Shown in pieces: positions 25,108-34,042 of a stretch of 36,137 nucleotides of DNA. Within the stretch, counting starts at the first letter, position 1; each line of letters opens with the position of its first letter. The stretch covers positions 1 to 36,137 of the forward strand of contig DVFR01000023.1 in the NCBI GenBank assembly GCA_018713165.1, written 5' to 3'. This DNA comes from Candidatus Coproplasma stercoravium. GTDB taxonomy: Bacteria; Bacillota; Clostridia; Christensenellales; Borkfalkiaceae. The notes under the pieces are model-generated. The model was not told the origin of the DNA and made no database searches. It saw only the letters and a program-made list of their open reading frames with translations. Both the position numbers and the translations under genes were made by a program.

Positions 25108-26013
25108 TTGCGTGACGTAAGGTTTTCAAACGGCGCGTTTTGCGGTATTCCGCGAAAAGAGAATTTCAGCTTTGCCTCGGGAACGACGTACGGTTGCGGC
25201 GGCACGGCCCGCGCGGCTTTCTTTCCCCGCAGCGAGGAAGAGGGCACGGAGCTCTATTCCGCGCTTTTAAAAAGCGGCGAAAAGTTCTGCGTGCTCGGCT
25301 GCGGTTCCGACGTGCTTGCCCAGGACGGATTTTACGACGGATACGTTCTGTGCACAAAAAATATAAAGGGCATTTTCCCCTGCGGGGAATCAGGCGGCGA
25401 GGTTGCTTTAAACGTAGCCTGCGGCGTTACCGTCGGCGAACTTTTATTTTTTTGTAAAAGGGAAGGGCTTTCGGGTCTTGAATTTCTTGCAGGCATTCCC
25501 GCAACGGCAGGCGGACTTCTGTTTATGAACGGCGGCGCGGGCGGAAAATATATCGGACAGAGGGTTTCCTCTGTGCGCATATTTTCGGATAAACGGCAGG
25601 AACTGACGGCGGAAGAGTGTAATTTTACATATAAACATAGTACTATGCGTGACATAAAGTGCTTTATTTCGGGTGCAAAACTGCTTTTAAAGCGCGAAAA
25701 TACGCAGATTGTGCTAAAAAAAATACAAAATTATCTTTCGGCGCGAAAAAACCTCCCGCGCGGCAGGAGCTGCGGCTGCGTGTTCGAAAATTACTGCGGC
25801 GTGAGCGCTGGAAAGATTATCGAAAACGCGGGACTCAAAGGCGCGAGGGAAGGCCGCGCATACGTAAGCGGCAGGCACGCCAACTTTATTATTAACGAGG
25901 GCAGAAGTTCTTCCGACGTCTATTCCCTCATCTGCCGCGTAAAGAGCGAGGTCTACGAAAAGTTCGGGGTCACGCTCAAAGAAGAAGTTAATTACATCGG
26001 AGATTTTGAATGA
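25108..26013 (+). CDS. murB: UDP-N-acetylenolpyruvoylglucosamine reductase
   Basis: MurB reduces the enolpyruvyl group to make UDP-MurNAc, using FAD and NADPH. The FAD domain shows LGCGSDVL (about 63-70, where GxGSNxL is usual) and FLAGIPATAGGLLFMNGGA. The C-terminal domain has ENAGLKG and SGRHANFIIN, and ends with KEEVNYIG, which contains the expected catalytic Glu. The proton donor Ser of GSxF is Cys224 here (CGCVF). The start is TTG at 25108, with GGAG at 25096-25099 eight bases upstream; 301 residues. The coding sequence includes a TAGTACTATG repeat. Its stop overlaps the PHP gene by 4 bases, so they are coupled. Confidence 0.96.
   Translation: MRDVRFSNGAFCGIPRKENFSFASGTTYGCGGTARAAFFPRSEEEGTELYSALLKSGEKFCVLGCGSDVLAQDGFYDGYVLCTKNIKGIFPCGESGGEVALNVACGVTVGELLFFCKREGLSGLEFLAGIPATAGGLLFMNGGAGGKYIGQRVSSVRIFSDKRQELTAEECNFTYKHSTMRDIKCFISGAKLLLKRENTQIVLKKIQNYLSARKNLPRGRSCGCVFENYCGVSAGKIIENAGLKGAREGRAYVSGRHANFIINEGRSSSDVYSLICRVKSEVYEKFGVTLKEEVNYIGDFE
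25638..25658 (+). repeat. Dispersed TAGTACTATG repeat, copy 4
   Basis: Within murB. It begins TAGTACTATGCGTGACATAA and differs at one base of 21 from the copy at 11483. Its first part with upstream bases forms the palindrome CATAGTACTATG. Confidence 0.65.
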
Positions 26014-26786
26014 TTTTAACGGGAGATTACCACACCCATACGCCGTATTCCCACGGCAAGAACACCGTACTCGAAAATGCCGAGGCGGCAAAAAAACTCG
26101 GACTTAAAGCGGTCGGCATAACCGACCACGGTTTCAACCATATAATATTCGGACTGCGCCGCAGAAAACTTGCGGCTCTGCGCGCCGAGTGCACGGAGGC
26201 CGAAAAGCTGACGGGCGTTAAAGTGCTCATGGGAATGGAGAGCAATTTAACCTCGGTAAACGGCGATACCGATATGAAGGAGAGCGATTACAAATATTTC
26301 GACCTTTTTCTTTGCGGCATACACGAGGTGCTGTGGTTTAAAAGCCTGAAAGACTATTATTACCTTTCGGTAAAAAATTACTGCGCCCACAAGTTCGGCA
26401 AAAGGCCTTCGGATAAGCTCTATGAGGCGACTACAAAAGCGTATATAAACGCGGTAAAAAATAATCCAATCGACGCCGTAACGCACATTAATTTCAGATG
26501 TTCGTGCGATTTGGTCGAAGTGGCTAAATGCTGTGCCGACTACGGGACTTATATCGAGATAAACACTAAAAAGTATCACGTCACGCCGGAAGAACTCAAT
26601 GCAATGGCGGCGACGGGCGTGCGCTTTATAATCAATTCCGACGCGCATTCGGCCGACAGGGTCGGCGATACGAAGATTGCCGAAAGACTTTTATCCGAGG
26701 CGGACGTGCCTCTCGACAGGATTGACAACATCGACGGCAGGGAACCCAAATTCCGCTTTGCCGAATATAAAGAAAAACATTTATAA
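26010..26786 (+). CDS. PHP-domain metal-dependent phosphoesterase
   Basis: A histidinol-phosphatase-like PHP protein of 258 residues. Metal ligands are visible in DYHTHTPYSHG (5-15), GITDHG, CGIHE and the C-terminal INSDAHSADRVGD. Such proteins hydrolyse phosphoesters; the substrate is unknown. The ATG overlaps the murB stop (ATGA). In many Clostridia a PHP gene lies between murB and the rapZ-yvcK-whiA group; here whiA follows directly after 42 bases. Confidence 0.92.
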   Translation: MILTGDYHTHTPYSHGKNTVLENAEAAKKLGLKAVGITDHGFNHIIFGLRRRKLAALRAECTEAEKLTGVKVLMGMESNLTSVNGDTDMKESDYKYFDLFLCGIHEVLWFKSLKDYYYLSVKNYCAHKFGKRPSDKLYEATTKAYINAVKNNPIDAVTHINFRCSCDLVEVAKCCADYGTYIEINTKKYHVTPEELNAMAATGVRFIINSDAHSADRVGDTKIAERLLSEADVPLDRIDNIDGREPKFRFAEYKEKHL

Positions 26787-26828
26787 AAAACCAGCGTATT
26801 CCGGCGGCGGGCAAGCGCCGCACATACT

Positions 26829-27785
26829 ATGACGAATTTTACCGAAGAGATAAAAACTGAAATACTGCGCGGCTTTTCGGGTGGCAGAGAGCAGTGTCTC
26901 GCCGCCCTTTCGGCGTTTATACGAACGAGCGGCAGCCTGCTTAAATCGGGCTCCGATTACGGATTCGAGCTTTCCACCGAAAGCGAACTCACGGCGCATT
27001 TTTTCGCCGACGCTATAGAAAATGTTTTAGGCACGGAGATAAGCGGCTTTTCCTCGCGTTCTGATATTTCCAGCGGAAAGGACAAGCTTATTTTTTCGTG
27101 CGTGAACGGCGACAGCACCTCGCTTCTGCGCGAAATGGGGATACTCGGCGAGGACGGCGACGGGCTGTATGTCGACTTTACTCTGAAACCCGAAGTCGTT
27201 TCGGGCGAAGGCGCCGGGGCGGCGTACATAAAGGGAGCTTTCCTCGGCGGCGGCAGTTGTACTCTGCCCGACGCGAGCAGTTACAGCCGTACGGGATATC
27301 ATTTCGAGGTCGTTTTCCGCAACAAGATAACGGCGGGTGATTTTTGCGACCTTCTCTGTTCCTTCGATATCCTCGCAAAGCTCGTCATGCGCAAAGACAG
27401 CGCGGTGGTGTATTTAAAGAGCATAGAGGCAATCTCTTCAGTTCTCTCCGTCATGGGCGCGCAGTCGGCGCTCGAAAAACTCAAAGAAGTCGCCCGCGAG
27501 CGCGGCAATTCAAACAACGAAAACAGGGTGAACAACTGCTCCGTTTCAAATATCGATAAAACGGTGTCGGCTTCCGTAAAGCAGGTTCAGGCGATTGAGG
27601 TAATTCGTTCGACGATAGGGTTGCAGAGCCTTGACGAAAATCTGTTTTCGGTGGCGGAGGGCAGGCTTGCCGACAAAAATGCCTCCATGCAGGAGCTTGC
27701 CGACAGGCTTAAAATCTCCAAGAGTTGTTTAAACCACCGCTTCCGCAAGATTATGGACATGGCGAAACAGCTCGGAGAGGGCTGA
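26829..27785 (+). CDS. whiA: DNA-binding protein WhiA
   Basis: WhiA is a conserved Gram-positive protein with a LAGLIDADG-like N-terminal domain and a C-terminal helix-turn-helix; it affects sporulation in actinomycetes and growth and division in Firmicutes. The N-terminus reads MTNFTEEIKTEI, the central part has YIKGAFLGGGSCTLPD, and the HTH lies at about 286-312 (MQELADRLKISKSCLNHRFR). The 318 residues are normal. Unusually, rapZ and yvcK, its common partners, are not present between PHP and whiA. No clear Shine-Dalgarno sequence is seen. Confidence 0.96.
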   Translation: MTNFTEEIKTEILRGFSGGREQCLAALSAFIRTSGSLLKSGSDYGFELSTESELTAHFFADAIENVLGTEISGFSSRSDISSGKDKLIFSCVNGDSTSLLREMGILGEDGDGLYVDFTLKPEVVSGEGAGAAYIKGAFLGGGSCTLPDASSYSRTGYHFEVVFRNKITAGDFCDLLCSFDILAKLVMRKDSAVVYLKSIEAISSVLSVMGAQSALEKLKEVARERGNSNNENRVNNCSVSNIDKTVSASVKQVQAIEVIRSTIGLQSLDENLFSVAEGRLADKNASMQELADRLKISKSCLNHRFRKIMDMAKQLGEG

Positions 27786-27814
27786 TAACTTATCCCGCGC
27801 TGATGTTTTGCCAT

Positions 27815-28097
27815 ATACTGTAAGAGAATAAAACGAACCCGATTTAAAGCGGGGATATCGTAGCACTATCTGCGTTAAAGCCCTTGAACGTGCCACCGGG
27901 CACGCCCTGCGGGCTTTGCCTTGCTTTTGCCGCAATCTGCCCGCTTTAAATTGCATCGCACCTTTAAATAGCGCATTTTGCGGTGAATTGGCGTGATGAC
28001 GAAGCAGCAATACTCTTGCGGTATTGCAATGAGGAAGAACGCCAAGGCATGCAAAAGGCGCGTTTAAAGGCGGGTTCGTATTAATCCCTTACAGTAT
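27815..28097. mobile_element. MITE-like element, copy B
   Basis: The element starts ATACTGTAAGAGAATAAAAC and ends with TTAATCCCTTACAGTAT. Its interior aligns with the reverse complement of copy A (530-914) at high identity, except for a 20-base segment at 27887-27906 that replaces the 121-base segment 720-840 of copy A. The outer termini, however, have the same left-right order as in copy A. It fills most of the 27786-28120 gap and ends 23 bases before dnaE. The right-hand flank is TC and not TA, so a target duplication is not clear. An open frame at 27729-28010 on the minus strand crosses it and is rejected as a gene. Confidence 0.75.
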
Positions 28098-28120
28098 CGT
28101 ACAATTTTAAGAGGAAATAA

Positions 28121-31100
28121 ATGACTGATTTTGTTCATCTGCACCTGCATACCGAGTATTCGCTGCTCGACGGCGCGTGCAAAATTGACAACCTTATAGA
28201 ATACTGCAAGGAGAACGGCATCGATACCGTGTGCATGACCGACCACGGCAACATGTACGGCACCCTGCATTTTGCCGAAAAGGCGGCGGTTGCCGGCATA
28301 AAATACATAATCGGCTGTGAGTTTTACGTCACGAATGACATGCACGACAAATCGTCGAATACCGCCGAGCACCTCATTCTGCTTGCAAAAAACAAGGCGG
28401 GGTATAAAAACCTCGTCCAGCTCGACTCTATGGCGTTCGTCGACGGTTTTTACTATAAACCTAAGATAGACTATAAAGTTTTAAAGGAGCATTCCGAGGG
28501 GGTAATATGCCTTTCGGCGTGCGTCGCGGGCGGCATTCCGAGAAGGCTGCTTGCCGACGACTACGAGGGGGCGAAGGAACTTGCGCTCTATCTCAAAGAT
28601 ATCTTCGGCGAAGATTTTTATATCGAAATTCAGAACCACGGGCTTGACGAGGAAAAGCGCGTTCTGCCGCTGCTTGTAAAGCTCGCCGACGATATCGGCG
28701 CGGAGATTGTCGCCACAAACGACGTGCACTATATAAAGAAAGAGGACGCCGAAATGCAGGACGTCCTTATGTGCATACAGATGAAAAAACTGCTCGACGA
28801 CCCCAAGCGAATGAAGTTTGAAACGCAGGAGTTTTACTTCAAGACGGGCGACGAAATGGCGGAGCTGTTCCCCAATCTCCCGCGCGCAATCTCAAATACG
28901 CGCGTCATCGCCGATAAGGTCACGGAGCCCGCGTTCAACCTCGATAAAAAGGGCTATCCCATAAGGGATACATCGCTCATTCCCGGCTACGACCCTCCCG
29001 ACGGCAGCACGCCCGAACAGTATCTGCGCAAGCTGACCGACGAGGGACTGGTGCGCCGCTACGGCACGGTCACCGAGAGGGAGAGAAGCCGCGCCGACTA
29101 CGAACTCAACGTAATCTGTTCGATGGGTTACGCCGAATATTACCTCATAGTTTGGGATTTCATAAACTGGTCGCGCGAGCAGGGTATTCCCGTAGGCCCG
29201 GGCAGGGGCTCGGGCGTAAGTTCAATCGTCGCCTATTCCATAGGCATCACCGACGTGGAGCCGCTGCAATACGACCTGCTGTTTGAAAGATTTCTCAACC
29301 CCGACCGCGTATCCATGCCCGACTTCGATATCGACTTCTGCACCGACAGGCGTGAGGAGACGATAGAGTACGTCCGCAACAAATATCACCCCGAAAACGT
29401 CTGCCAGATTGTAACTTTCGGCACCATGGCCGCAAAGAACTCGATAAAGGACGTCGGCAGGGTTATGAACGTGCCGTTCTCCGAAACCGACAGGCTCACC
29501 AAAATAATGGACGGCAAAACTTCGATAAGCGACCTTCTCGGACTGAATATCGAAAAGACGAAAAAGAAAATGCTTGCCGAGCAGGACGAGGACAAGCGCG
29601 CCTCCATTGCCGACAAACTCAACGAATTGCAGCTTGCGCGCAACGCCGAGTTCTGCAACCTTTATGAAAACGACGCCACTCTCCATTCTGTAATCGACAT
29701 GGCTCTCAAAATAGAGGGTATGCCGAGGCAGACGGGCATGCACGCGGCGGGCGTCGTTATATGCCGCAAGAAAATTGCCGACAACGTTCCGCTCTCGCGT
29801 AACGGCGACGATATAACCACGCAGTTCGTCGCAAAGGAGATAGAGGCGCTGGGAATGCTCAAAATGGACTTCCTCGCCCTCGTCACGCTCACCGATATCA
29901 AAAAGTGCCTCGACTATATCAAAGAGGACTACGGCGTAGACGTCGATTTCACGAAGATAGGCTATACCGACGCGGGCGCTTACGAACTTATTTCCGAAGG
30001 CGATACCGACGGCGTGTTCCAGCTCGAAGCCGGCGGCATGAAAAAGTTCATGCGGCAGCTCAAGCCGGACACCCTCGAAGACCTCATAGCGGGCGTTTCG
30101 CTGTACCGTCCCGGCCCCATGAAATTCATCGATTCTTTCTGCAACAGAAAGCACGGCGCGGAGGAGATAACCTACGACTGCCCGCAGGAGGAGAAGATTT
30201 TAAAAGTCACATACGGCATACCCGTCTACCAGGAGCAGGTCATGCAGATATTCCAGTATCTTGCGGGCTTCTCCCTCGGCGAAGCCGACCTCGTGCGCCG
30301 CGCGATGGGCAAAAAGGATAAAAAGACGCTGCTTGCCCAGAAGGATAAATTCATTTATGGCGGTACGAGTGACGTAAACGGCTCGCATATCGACGGCTGT
30401 ATAAAAAACGGCATCTCGGCCGAAGTCGCCTCCAAGATATTTGCAGACATGGAGGGTTTCGCCTCCTATGCGTTCAACAAATCGCACGCGGCGGCATATG
30501 CGACCCTCGCCTACCAGACGGCGTGGCTTAAAAAATACTACATCAAAGAATTTATCTGCGCGCTCCTCAATAACCGTCTGAATAAGATAGAGGAGATAAC
30601 AAAATACGTCCTCTACCTCAAAGAAAAGGGGCTGAAGGTGTTCCCGCCCGACATCAACCGAAGCAAAACGGTGTTCTCGGTAGAAAACGACGGCGTCCGT
30701 TTCGGTCTCTCTGCTCTGAGGGGCACGGGTCAGGCGGTGATTGACCTCGTGATTGACGAGCGCAACAAGAACGGGCTCTTCGAGGACTTCGGCGACTTTA
30801 TGTCGCGCTGCGCGAGCCTCGTTAACAAGCGCGTGATAGAGGGACTCATCTATGCGGGCGCGTTCGATTCGTTCGGAGTTCACCGCTCTCAGCTCATTCT
30901 CGTGTACGACTCCGTTTACCAGCGCGCGGCGAGCATCGCAAAACAGAAGAACAGCGCGCAGATGAGCCTTTTCGGCGATATTATCGCCGAAGAAAAGCTG
31001 GAAGTGCGTTATCCCGACGTTCCCGAATACGAACTCAACGAAAAACTTGCAAAGGAAAAGGAAGTACTCGGCGTATATGTAAGCGGTCACCCGTTTGAAA

Positions 31101-31714
31101 AGTATATGAACAGCTTTTCCGACTGCAACTTCAACTGTTCCCTCCTCGACGACTACACCGAGGACGACGACGGCGAGCGCACGTACAACTCCGTCGAAAA
31201 CGGCATGCGCGTAACCATGGGCGGCATTATTACCGCATATAAAAAGACGACCACGAAGCGCACGGGAGCGCACATGGCGTTCGTAACCATGGAGGACGTC
31301 TACGGCAGCATAGAATGCCTTGCATTCCCCGCCATATACGAGAGGTGCAGAGGCCTTATCGTCAACGACAAGATTGTGCGCATAAGCGGCAAACTCGACC
31401 TTGAAAACGGCAAGGAGCCGACGATTATTCTCGACAATATCGCGGCGTTCGATTCTTCGTCCGCCGAGGGTGCGGCGGATGTGCCGAAGGCGGAGAAAAA
31501 GAAACGCGACGTGCTCTGGCTCAACGCGACGCGCCTATCCGACGACGACTTCGACGAGCTCGTCTCCATGCTCGGAAATTATGAGGGCGAAACCGACTGC
31601 GCCATCAAGCGCGGCGACAAGCGTTTCCGCCTCGACTGCGGCGTAAACTATTGCCGCGGACTGCTTGCCGAGCTCAGCACTTTTTTGGACGAAGCCGACG
31701 TAAAGCTTGTATAA
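28121..31714 (+). CDS. dnaE: DNA polymerase III subunit alpha, DnaE type
   Basis: A C-family DNA polymerase of 1197 residues. An N-terminal PHP domain (HLHLHTEYSLLDGAC) is followed by the polymerase palm with catalytic aspartates in MPDFDIDFC at about 400-404, fingers, the tandem HhH region and a C-terminal OB-fold (MRVTMGGIITAYKKTTTK..MAFVTMEDVYGSIE). No proofreading exonuclease insertion is seen, so this is not PolC; in Firmicutes DnaE usually extends primers on the lagging strand beside PolC. AAGAGG precedes the ATG. The promoter region is occupied by the MITE-like copy B. Confidence 0.97.
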   Translation: MTDFVHLHLHTEYSLLDGACKIDNLIEYCKENGIDTVCMTDHGNMYGTLHFAEKAAVAGIKYIIGCEFYVTNDMHDKSSNTAEHLILLAKNKAGYKNLVQLDSMAFVDGFYYKPKIDYKVLKEHSEGVICLSACVAGGIPRRLLADDYEGAKELALYLKDIFGEDFYIEIQNHGLDEEKRVLPLLVKLADDIGAEIVATNDVHYIKKEDAEMQDVLMCIQMKKLLDDPKRMKFETQEFYFKTGDEMAELFPNLPRAISNTRVIADKVTEPAFNLDKKGYPIRDTSLIPGYDPPDGSTPEQYLRKLTDEGLVRRYGTVTERERSRADYELNVICSMGYAEYYLIVWDFINWSREQGIPVGPGRGSGVSSIVAYSIGITDVEPLQYDLLFERFLNPDRVSMPDFDIDFCTDRREETIEYVRNKYHPENVCQIVTFGTMAAKNSIKDVGRVMNVPFSETDRLTKIMDGKTSISDLLGLNIEKTKKKMLAEQDEDKRASIADKLNELQLARNAEFCNLYENDATLHSVIDMALKIEGMPRQTGMHAAGVVICRKKIADNVPLSRNGDDITTQFVAKEIEALGMLKMDFLALVTLTDIKKCLDYIKEDYGVDVDFTKIGYTDAGAYELISEGDTDGVFQLEAGGMKKFMRQLKPDTLEDLIAGVSLYRPGPMKFIDSFCNRKHGAEEITYDCPQEEKILKVTYGIPVYQEQVMQIFQYLAGFSLGEADLVRRAMGKKDKKTLLAQKDKFIYGGTSDVNGSHIDGCIKNGISAEVASKIFADMEGFASYAFNKSHAAAYATLAYQTAWLKKYYIKEFICALLNNRLNKIEEITKYVLYLKEKGLKVFPPDINRSKTVFSVENDGVRFGLSALRGTGQAVIDLVIDERNKNGLFEDFGDFMSRCASLVNKRVIEGLIYAGAFDSFGVHRSQLILVYDSVYQRAASIAKQKNSAQMSLFGDIIAEEKLEVRYPDVPEYELNEKLAKEKEVLGVYVSGHPFEKYMNSFSDCNFNCSLLDDYTEDDDGERTYNSVENGMRVTMGGIITAYKKTTTKRTGAHMAFVTMEDVYGSIECLAFPAIYERCRGLIVNDKIVRISGKLDLENGKEPTIILDNIAAFDSSSAEGAADVPKAEKKKRDVLWLNATRLSDDDFDELVSMLGNYEGETDCAIKRGDKRFRLDCGVNYCRGLLAELSTFLDEADVKLV

Positions 31715-31769
31715 AGTTTTTTCTGCCTCATGTTTTGTGTAAACGGTTTACTGTAAAACTGCTTCAGGC

Positions 31770-31814
31770 GGGTGCAAAACGGCTTAAAATTTGCCGTTTT
31801 GCACCCATTTTTTT
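31770..31814 (+). terminator. Intrinsic terminator of dnaE
   Basis: A 14-bp perfect stem (31770-31783 with 31793-31806), 9-base loop and a run of seven Ts at 31808-31814. Confidence 0.92.
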
Positions 31815-31841
31815 ATTTTGCCTTTTTATTTGCAAAATCTA

Positions 31842-31870
31842 TTGAAATTTTTTAAAGCATTTGATATAAT
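31842..31870 (+). promoter_or_regulatory. Promoter of pfkA
   Basis: TTGAAA at 31842-31847, a 17-base spacer and TATAAT at 31865-31870. The leader is about 110 bases. Confidence 0.83.
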
Positions 31871-31989
31871 ATATAACTGGAAATGATGAGCAAAGTGCGC
31901 CTGTTTGATTTGTTAAGGGGGCTTGCGGCAAACTGCCGCACGGCGCGCTGTGAAAAAATAGAAACTTATTTTTTTCGGCGGAGGTTTTT

Positions 31990-32952
31990 ATGAAGAGAAT
32001 AGGCTTGCTTACGAGCGGCGGCGACGCCCCCGGCATGAACGCCTGCATAAGGGCGGTAGTCCGCAGCGCGCTCTACTTCGGAATGGAAGTTTACGGCATC
32101 GAGCGCGGCTATCAGGGACTTATCGACGACGAGATGATATCCATGGATATGCGTTCGGTCTCCGATATCGTCCAGCGCGGCGGCACCAAGCTCCGCACTG
32201 CGAGGTGCCTCGAAATGCTCACCAAAGAGGGGCAGAAAAAGGCTGTGCGCACGCTTGAAGCGCGCGGCATAGAGGGGCTCGTCGTAATCGGCGGCGACGG
32301 CTCGTTCAGGGGTGCAAAAACTCTTTCGGAGGAATACGGCATACCCACGATAGGTATCCCCGGCACGATAGACAACGACCTCGAATATACCGACTATACC
32401 CTCGGTTTCGATACCGCGGTCAATACCTGTATCGACGTAATAAACAAACTGCGCGACACCATGACCTCTCACGAGAGAATTTCCGTCGTCGAAGTAATGG
32501 GCAGGCGTTGCGGCGATATCGCGCTCTACGCGGGCATTGCCAGCGGCGCGGAGATTATAGTCGTTCCCGAAGTCGTATTCGACCTCGACGACATCGTCAT
32601 GAAGATTAACCGTTCGCGTGCAAACGGCAAGCACTCGAATATAGTCGTAGTTGCAGAGGGCGTGTGCACTGCGGAGGAGTTTGCAAAACAGCTTCAGTCG
32701 ATAACGACTTATTCCGTCCGTCCCACTACGATAGGACACATCCAGCGCGGCGGTTCGCCCTCCATGGCAGACCGCATGCTTGCCGCACAGTTCGGCAACA
32801 AGGCGGTGCGCCTTTTAAACGACGGGATAGGCAACAGGGTTGTCGGCATCCATAAAAACGAAATTATCGATATGGATATAATCGAAGCCGTAAACATGAA
32901 AAAGAAGTTCAATTACGAACTCTACGAAACTCTGCAAATGATTTCAATGTAA
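31990..32952 (+). CDS. pfkA: ATP-dependent 6-phosphofructokinase
   Basis: The committed glycolytic kinase making fructose 1,6-bisphosphate. The 320 residues are the standard short bacterial form. Motifs are GGDAPGMNA at 10-18, GGDGSFRGA at about 98-106 and PGTIDNDL. Gly at the second position after GGD and Gly in PGT indicate ATP rather than pyrophosphate use, because PPi enzymes carry Asp and Lys there. GGCGGAGG precedes the ATG. It has its own promoter after the dnaE terminator. The gene pair dnaE-pfkA is common in Firmicutes. Confidence 0.97.
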   Translation: MKRIGLLTSGGDAPGMNACIRAVVRSALYFGMEVYGIERGYQGLIDDEMISMDMRSVSDIVQRGGTKLRTARCLEMLTKEGQKKAVRTLEARGIEGLVVIGGDGSFRGAKTLSEEYGIPTIGIPGTIDNDLEYTDYTLGFDTAVNTCIDVINKLRDTMTSHERISVVEVMGRRCGDIALYAGIASGAEIIVVPEVVFDLDDIVMKINRSRANGKHSNIVVVAEGVCTAEEFAKQLQSITTYSVRPTTIGHIQRGGSPSMADRMLAAQFGNKAVRLLNDGIGNRVVGIHKNEIIDMDIIEAVNMKKKFNYELYETLQMISM

Positions 32953-33026
32953 CAAAAGCCGCAGCTTTTTGCGGAAGGGCAGTAAGTGAGTTTTTGTTGC
33001 GCGAAACCGCTCTGCCGGAGAGAGCA

Positions 33027-33953
33027 ATGATTTTAAGTATTTGTTTAAGCCCTTGCATAGACGTCAACATGGAAGTCGACAGTTTAAGCGTGGGCAAGTT
33101 GAATAAGATACTCAACAAGCGTATTTATTATACGGGAAAAGCGATAAACGCCGCGCGCGGGCTGAAAAGGCTGGGGGCGGAAGTTCAGGCGACGGGCTTT
33201 ATGTACGAAGACAACGGCAGGCTTTTCGAGCAGGAACTGCACTACGAGGGCGTGCCCTATAAATTCGTATGGTGCCCGGGCCGCGTGCGCGAAAACTATA
33301 AATTTGTCGACAACAAGTCTATGCTCACCGAAGTCGACGACATTAGCCCCGAGGTGAGCGAGGAGAAGAAGGCCGAACTCATCGAAAGGGTGCGCGAACT
33401 TTCCTCGAGGAGCGAGGCGGTAATTCTTTCAGGCGGACTTGCAAAAGGAATGTCGCCTTCGTACTACGGCGAAGTGCTTTCTGCCGTCCCCGCAGGCGTA
33501 AAAAAGATTGTCGACACGTATGGAGAGCGGCTGTTTGAATCTCTTAAATGCGGGGTGGAGCTGGTTAAGCCCAACCTGCAGGAATTGCAGAACACGCTCC
33601 GCATCACTATAAACAGCAAGGAAGAGGCGCTCTACGGCTGCCGCGAACTTTTAAAACGCGGGGCAAAATATGTTCTTCTTTCCCTCGGCAAAGAGGGCGC
33701 TATTTTAACCGACGGCAGCAAGAGCTACTATTGCAAGAGCATAAACGTCGCGATGAATTCGACGATAGGCGCGGGCGACGGCATGGTTGCCGCGGCTGCA
33801 TTTGCGCTTGTAAAGGGATATTCCATGCCCGATATTTTACGCTGCGGCGTTGCGGGAGGCACCGCTGCCGTAACCACGCCCGACAGCATAACTTTCAAAC
33901 GCGAAAAATACGAAGAAATTTTAAGCGGTCTTGAAGTTCACGAAATCGGTTGA
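33027..33953 (+). CDS. PfkB-family sugar kinase (1-phosphofructokinase/tagatose-6-P kinase type)
   Basis: A 308-residue ribokinase-fold kinase. The N-terminal LSICLSPCIDVNM and the substrate-side motif YYTGKAINAARGLKRLGA correspond to the FruK/LacC pattern TPNPAID..GGKGINVARxLxxLG, with deviations. The C-terminal catalytic motif is STIGAGDGMVAA, with Asp of GAGD as base. The ATG at 33027 is chosen because GGAG lies at 33017-33020; the in-frame codon at 32994 is a TTG without support. It follows pfkA by about 75 bases and there is no PTS gene nearby, so fructose-1-P, tagatose-6-P or another sugar phosphate are all possible. Confidence 0.87.
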   Translation: MILSICLSPCIDVNMEVDSLSVGKLNKILNKRIYYTGKAINAARGLKRLGAEVQATGFMYEDNGRLFEQELHYEGVPYKFVWCPGRVRENYKFVDNKSMLTEVDDISPEVSEEKKAELIERVRELSSRSEAVILSGGLAKGMSPSYYGEVLSAVPAGVKKIVDTYGERLFESLKCGVELVKPNLQELQNTLRITINSKEEALYGCRELLKRGAKYVLLSLGKEGAILTDGSKSYYCKSINVAMNSTIGAGDGMVAAAAFALVKGYSMPDILRCGVAGGTAAVTTPDSITFKREKYEEILSGLEVHEIG

Positions 33954-34042
33954 CGAATCATCTGATATATATTAAAGCAAACGGCATAAAAGTTTTTTGC
34001 CGGAAGGCGTACATTCGGCCCGCAAGGCGGGGGAGGTAATCT

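Noticed and set aside
27729-28010. 93-codon minus-strand open frame between whiA and dnaE
   Set aside because: It spans the end of whiA and the second MITE-like copy; such frames arise from the repeat's structure and are not conserved between the two copies.
29222-30154. 310-codon minus-strand frame inside dnaE
   Set aside because: Antisense shadow caused by codon bias in dnaE; no motifs or ribosome-binding site.
33990-34040. Possible riboswitch before the four-cysteine gene
   Set aside because: Only a short stretch with weak hairpins; no known aptamer pattern is visible.
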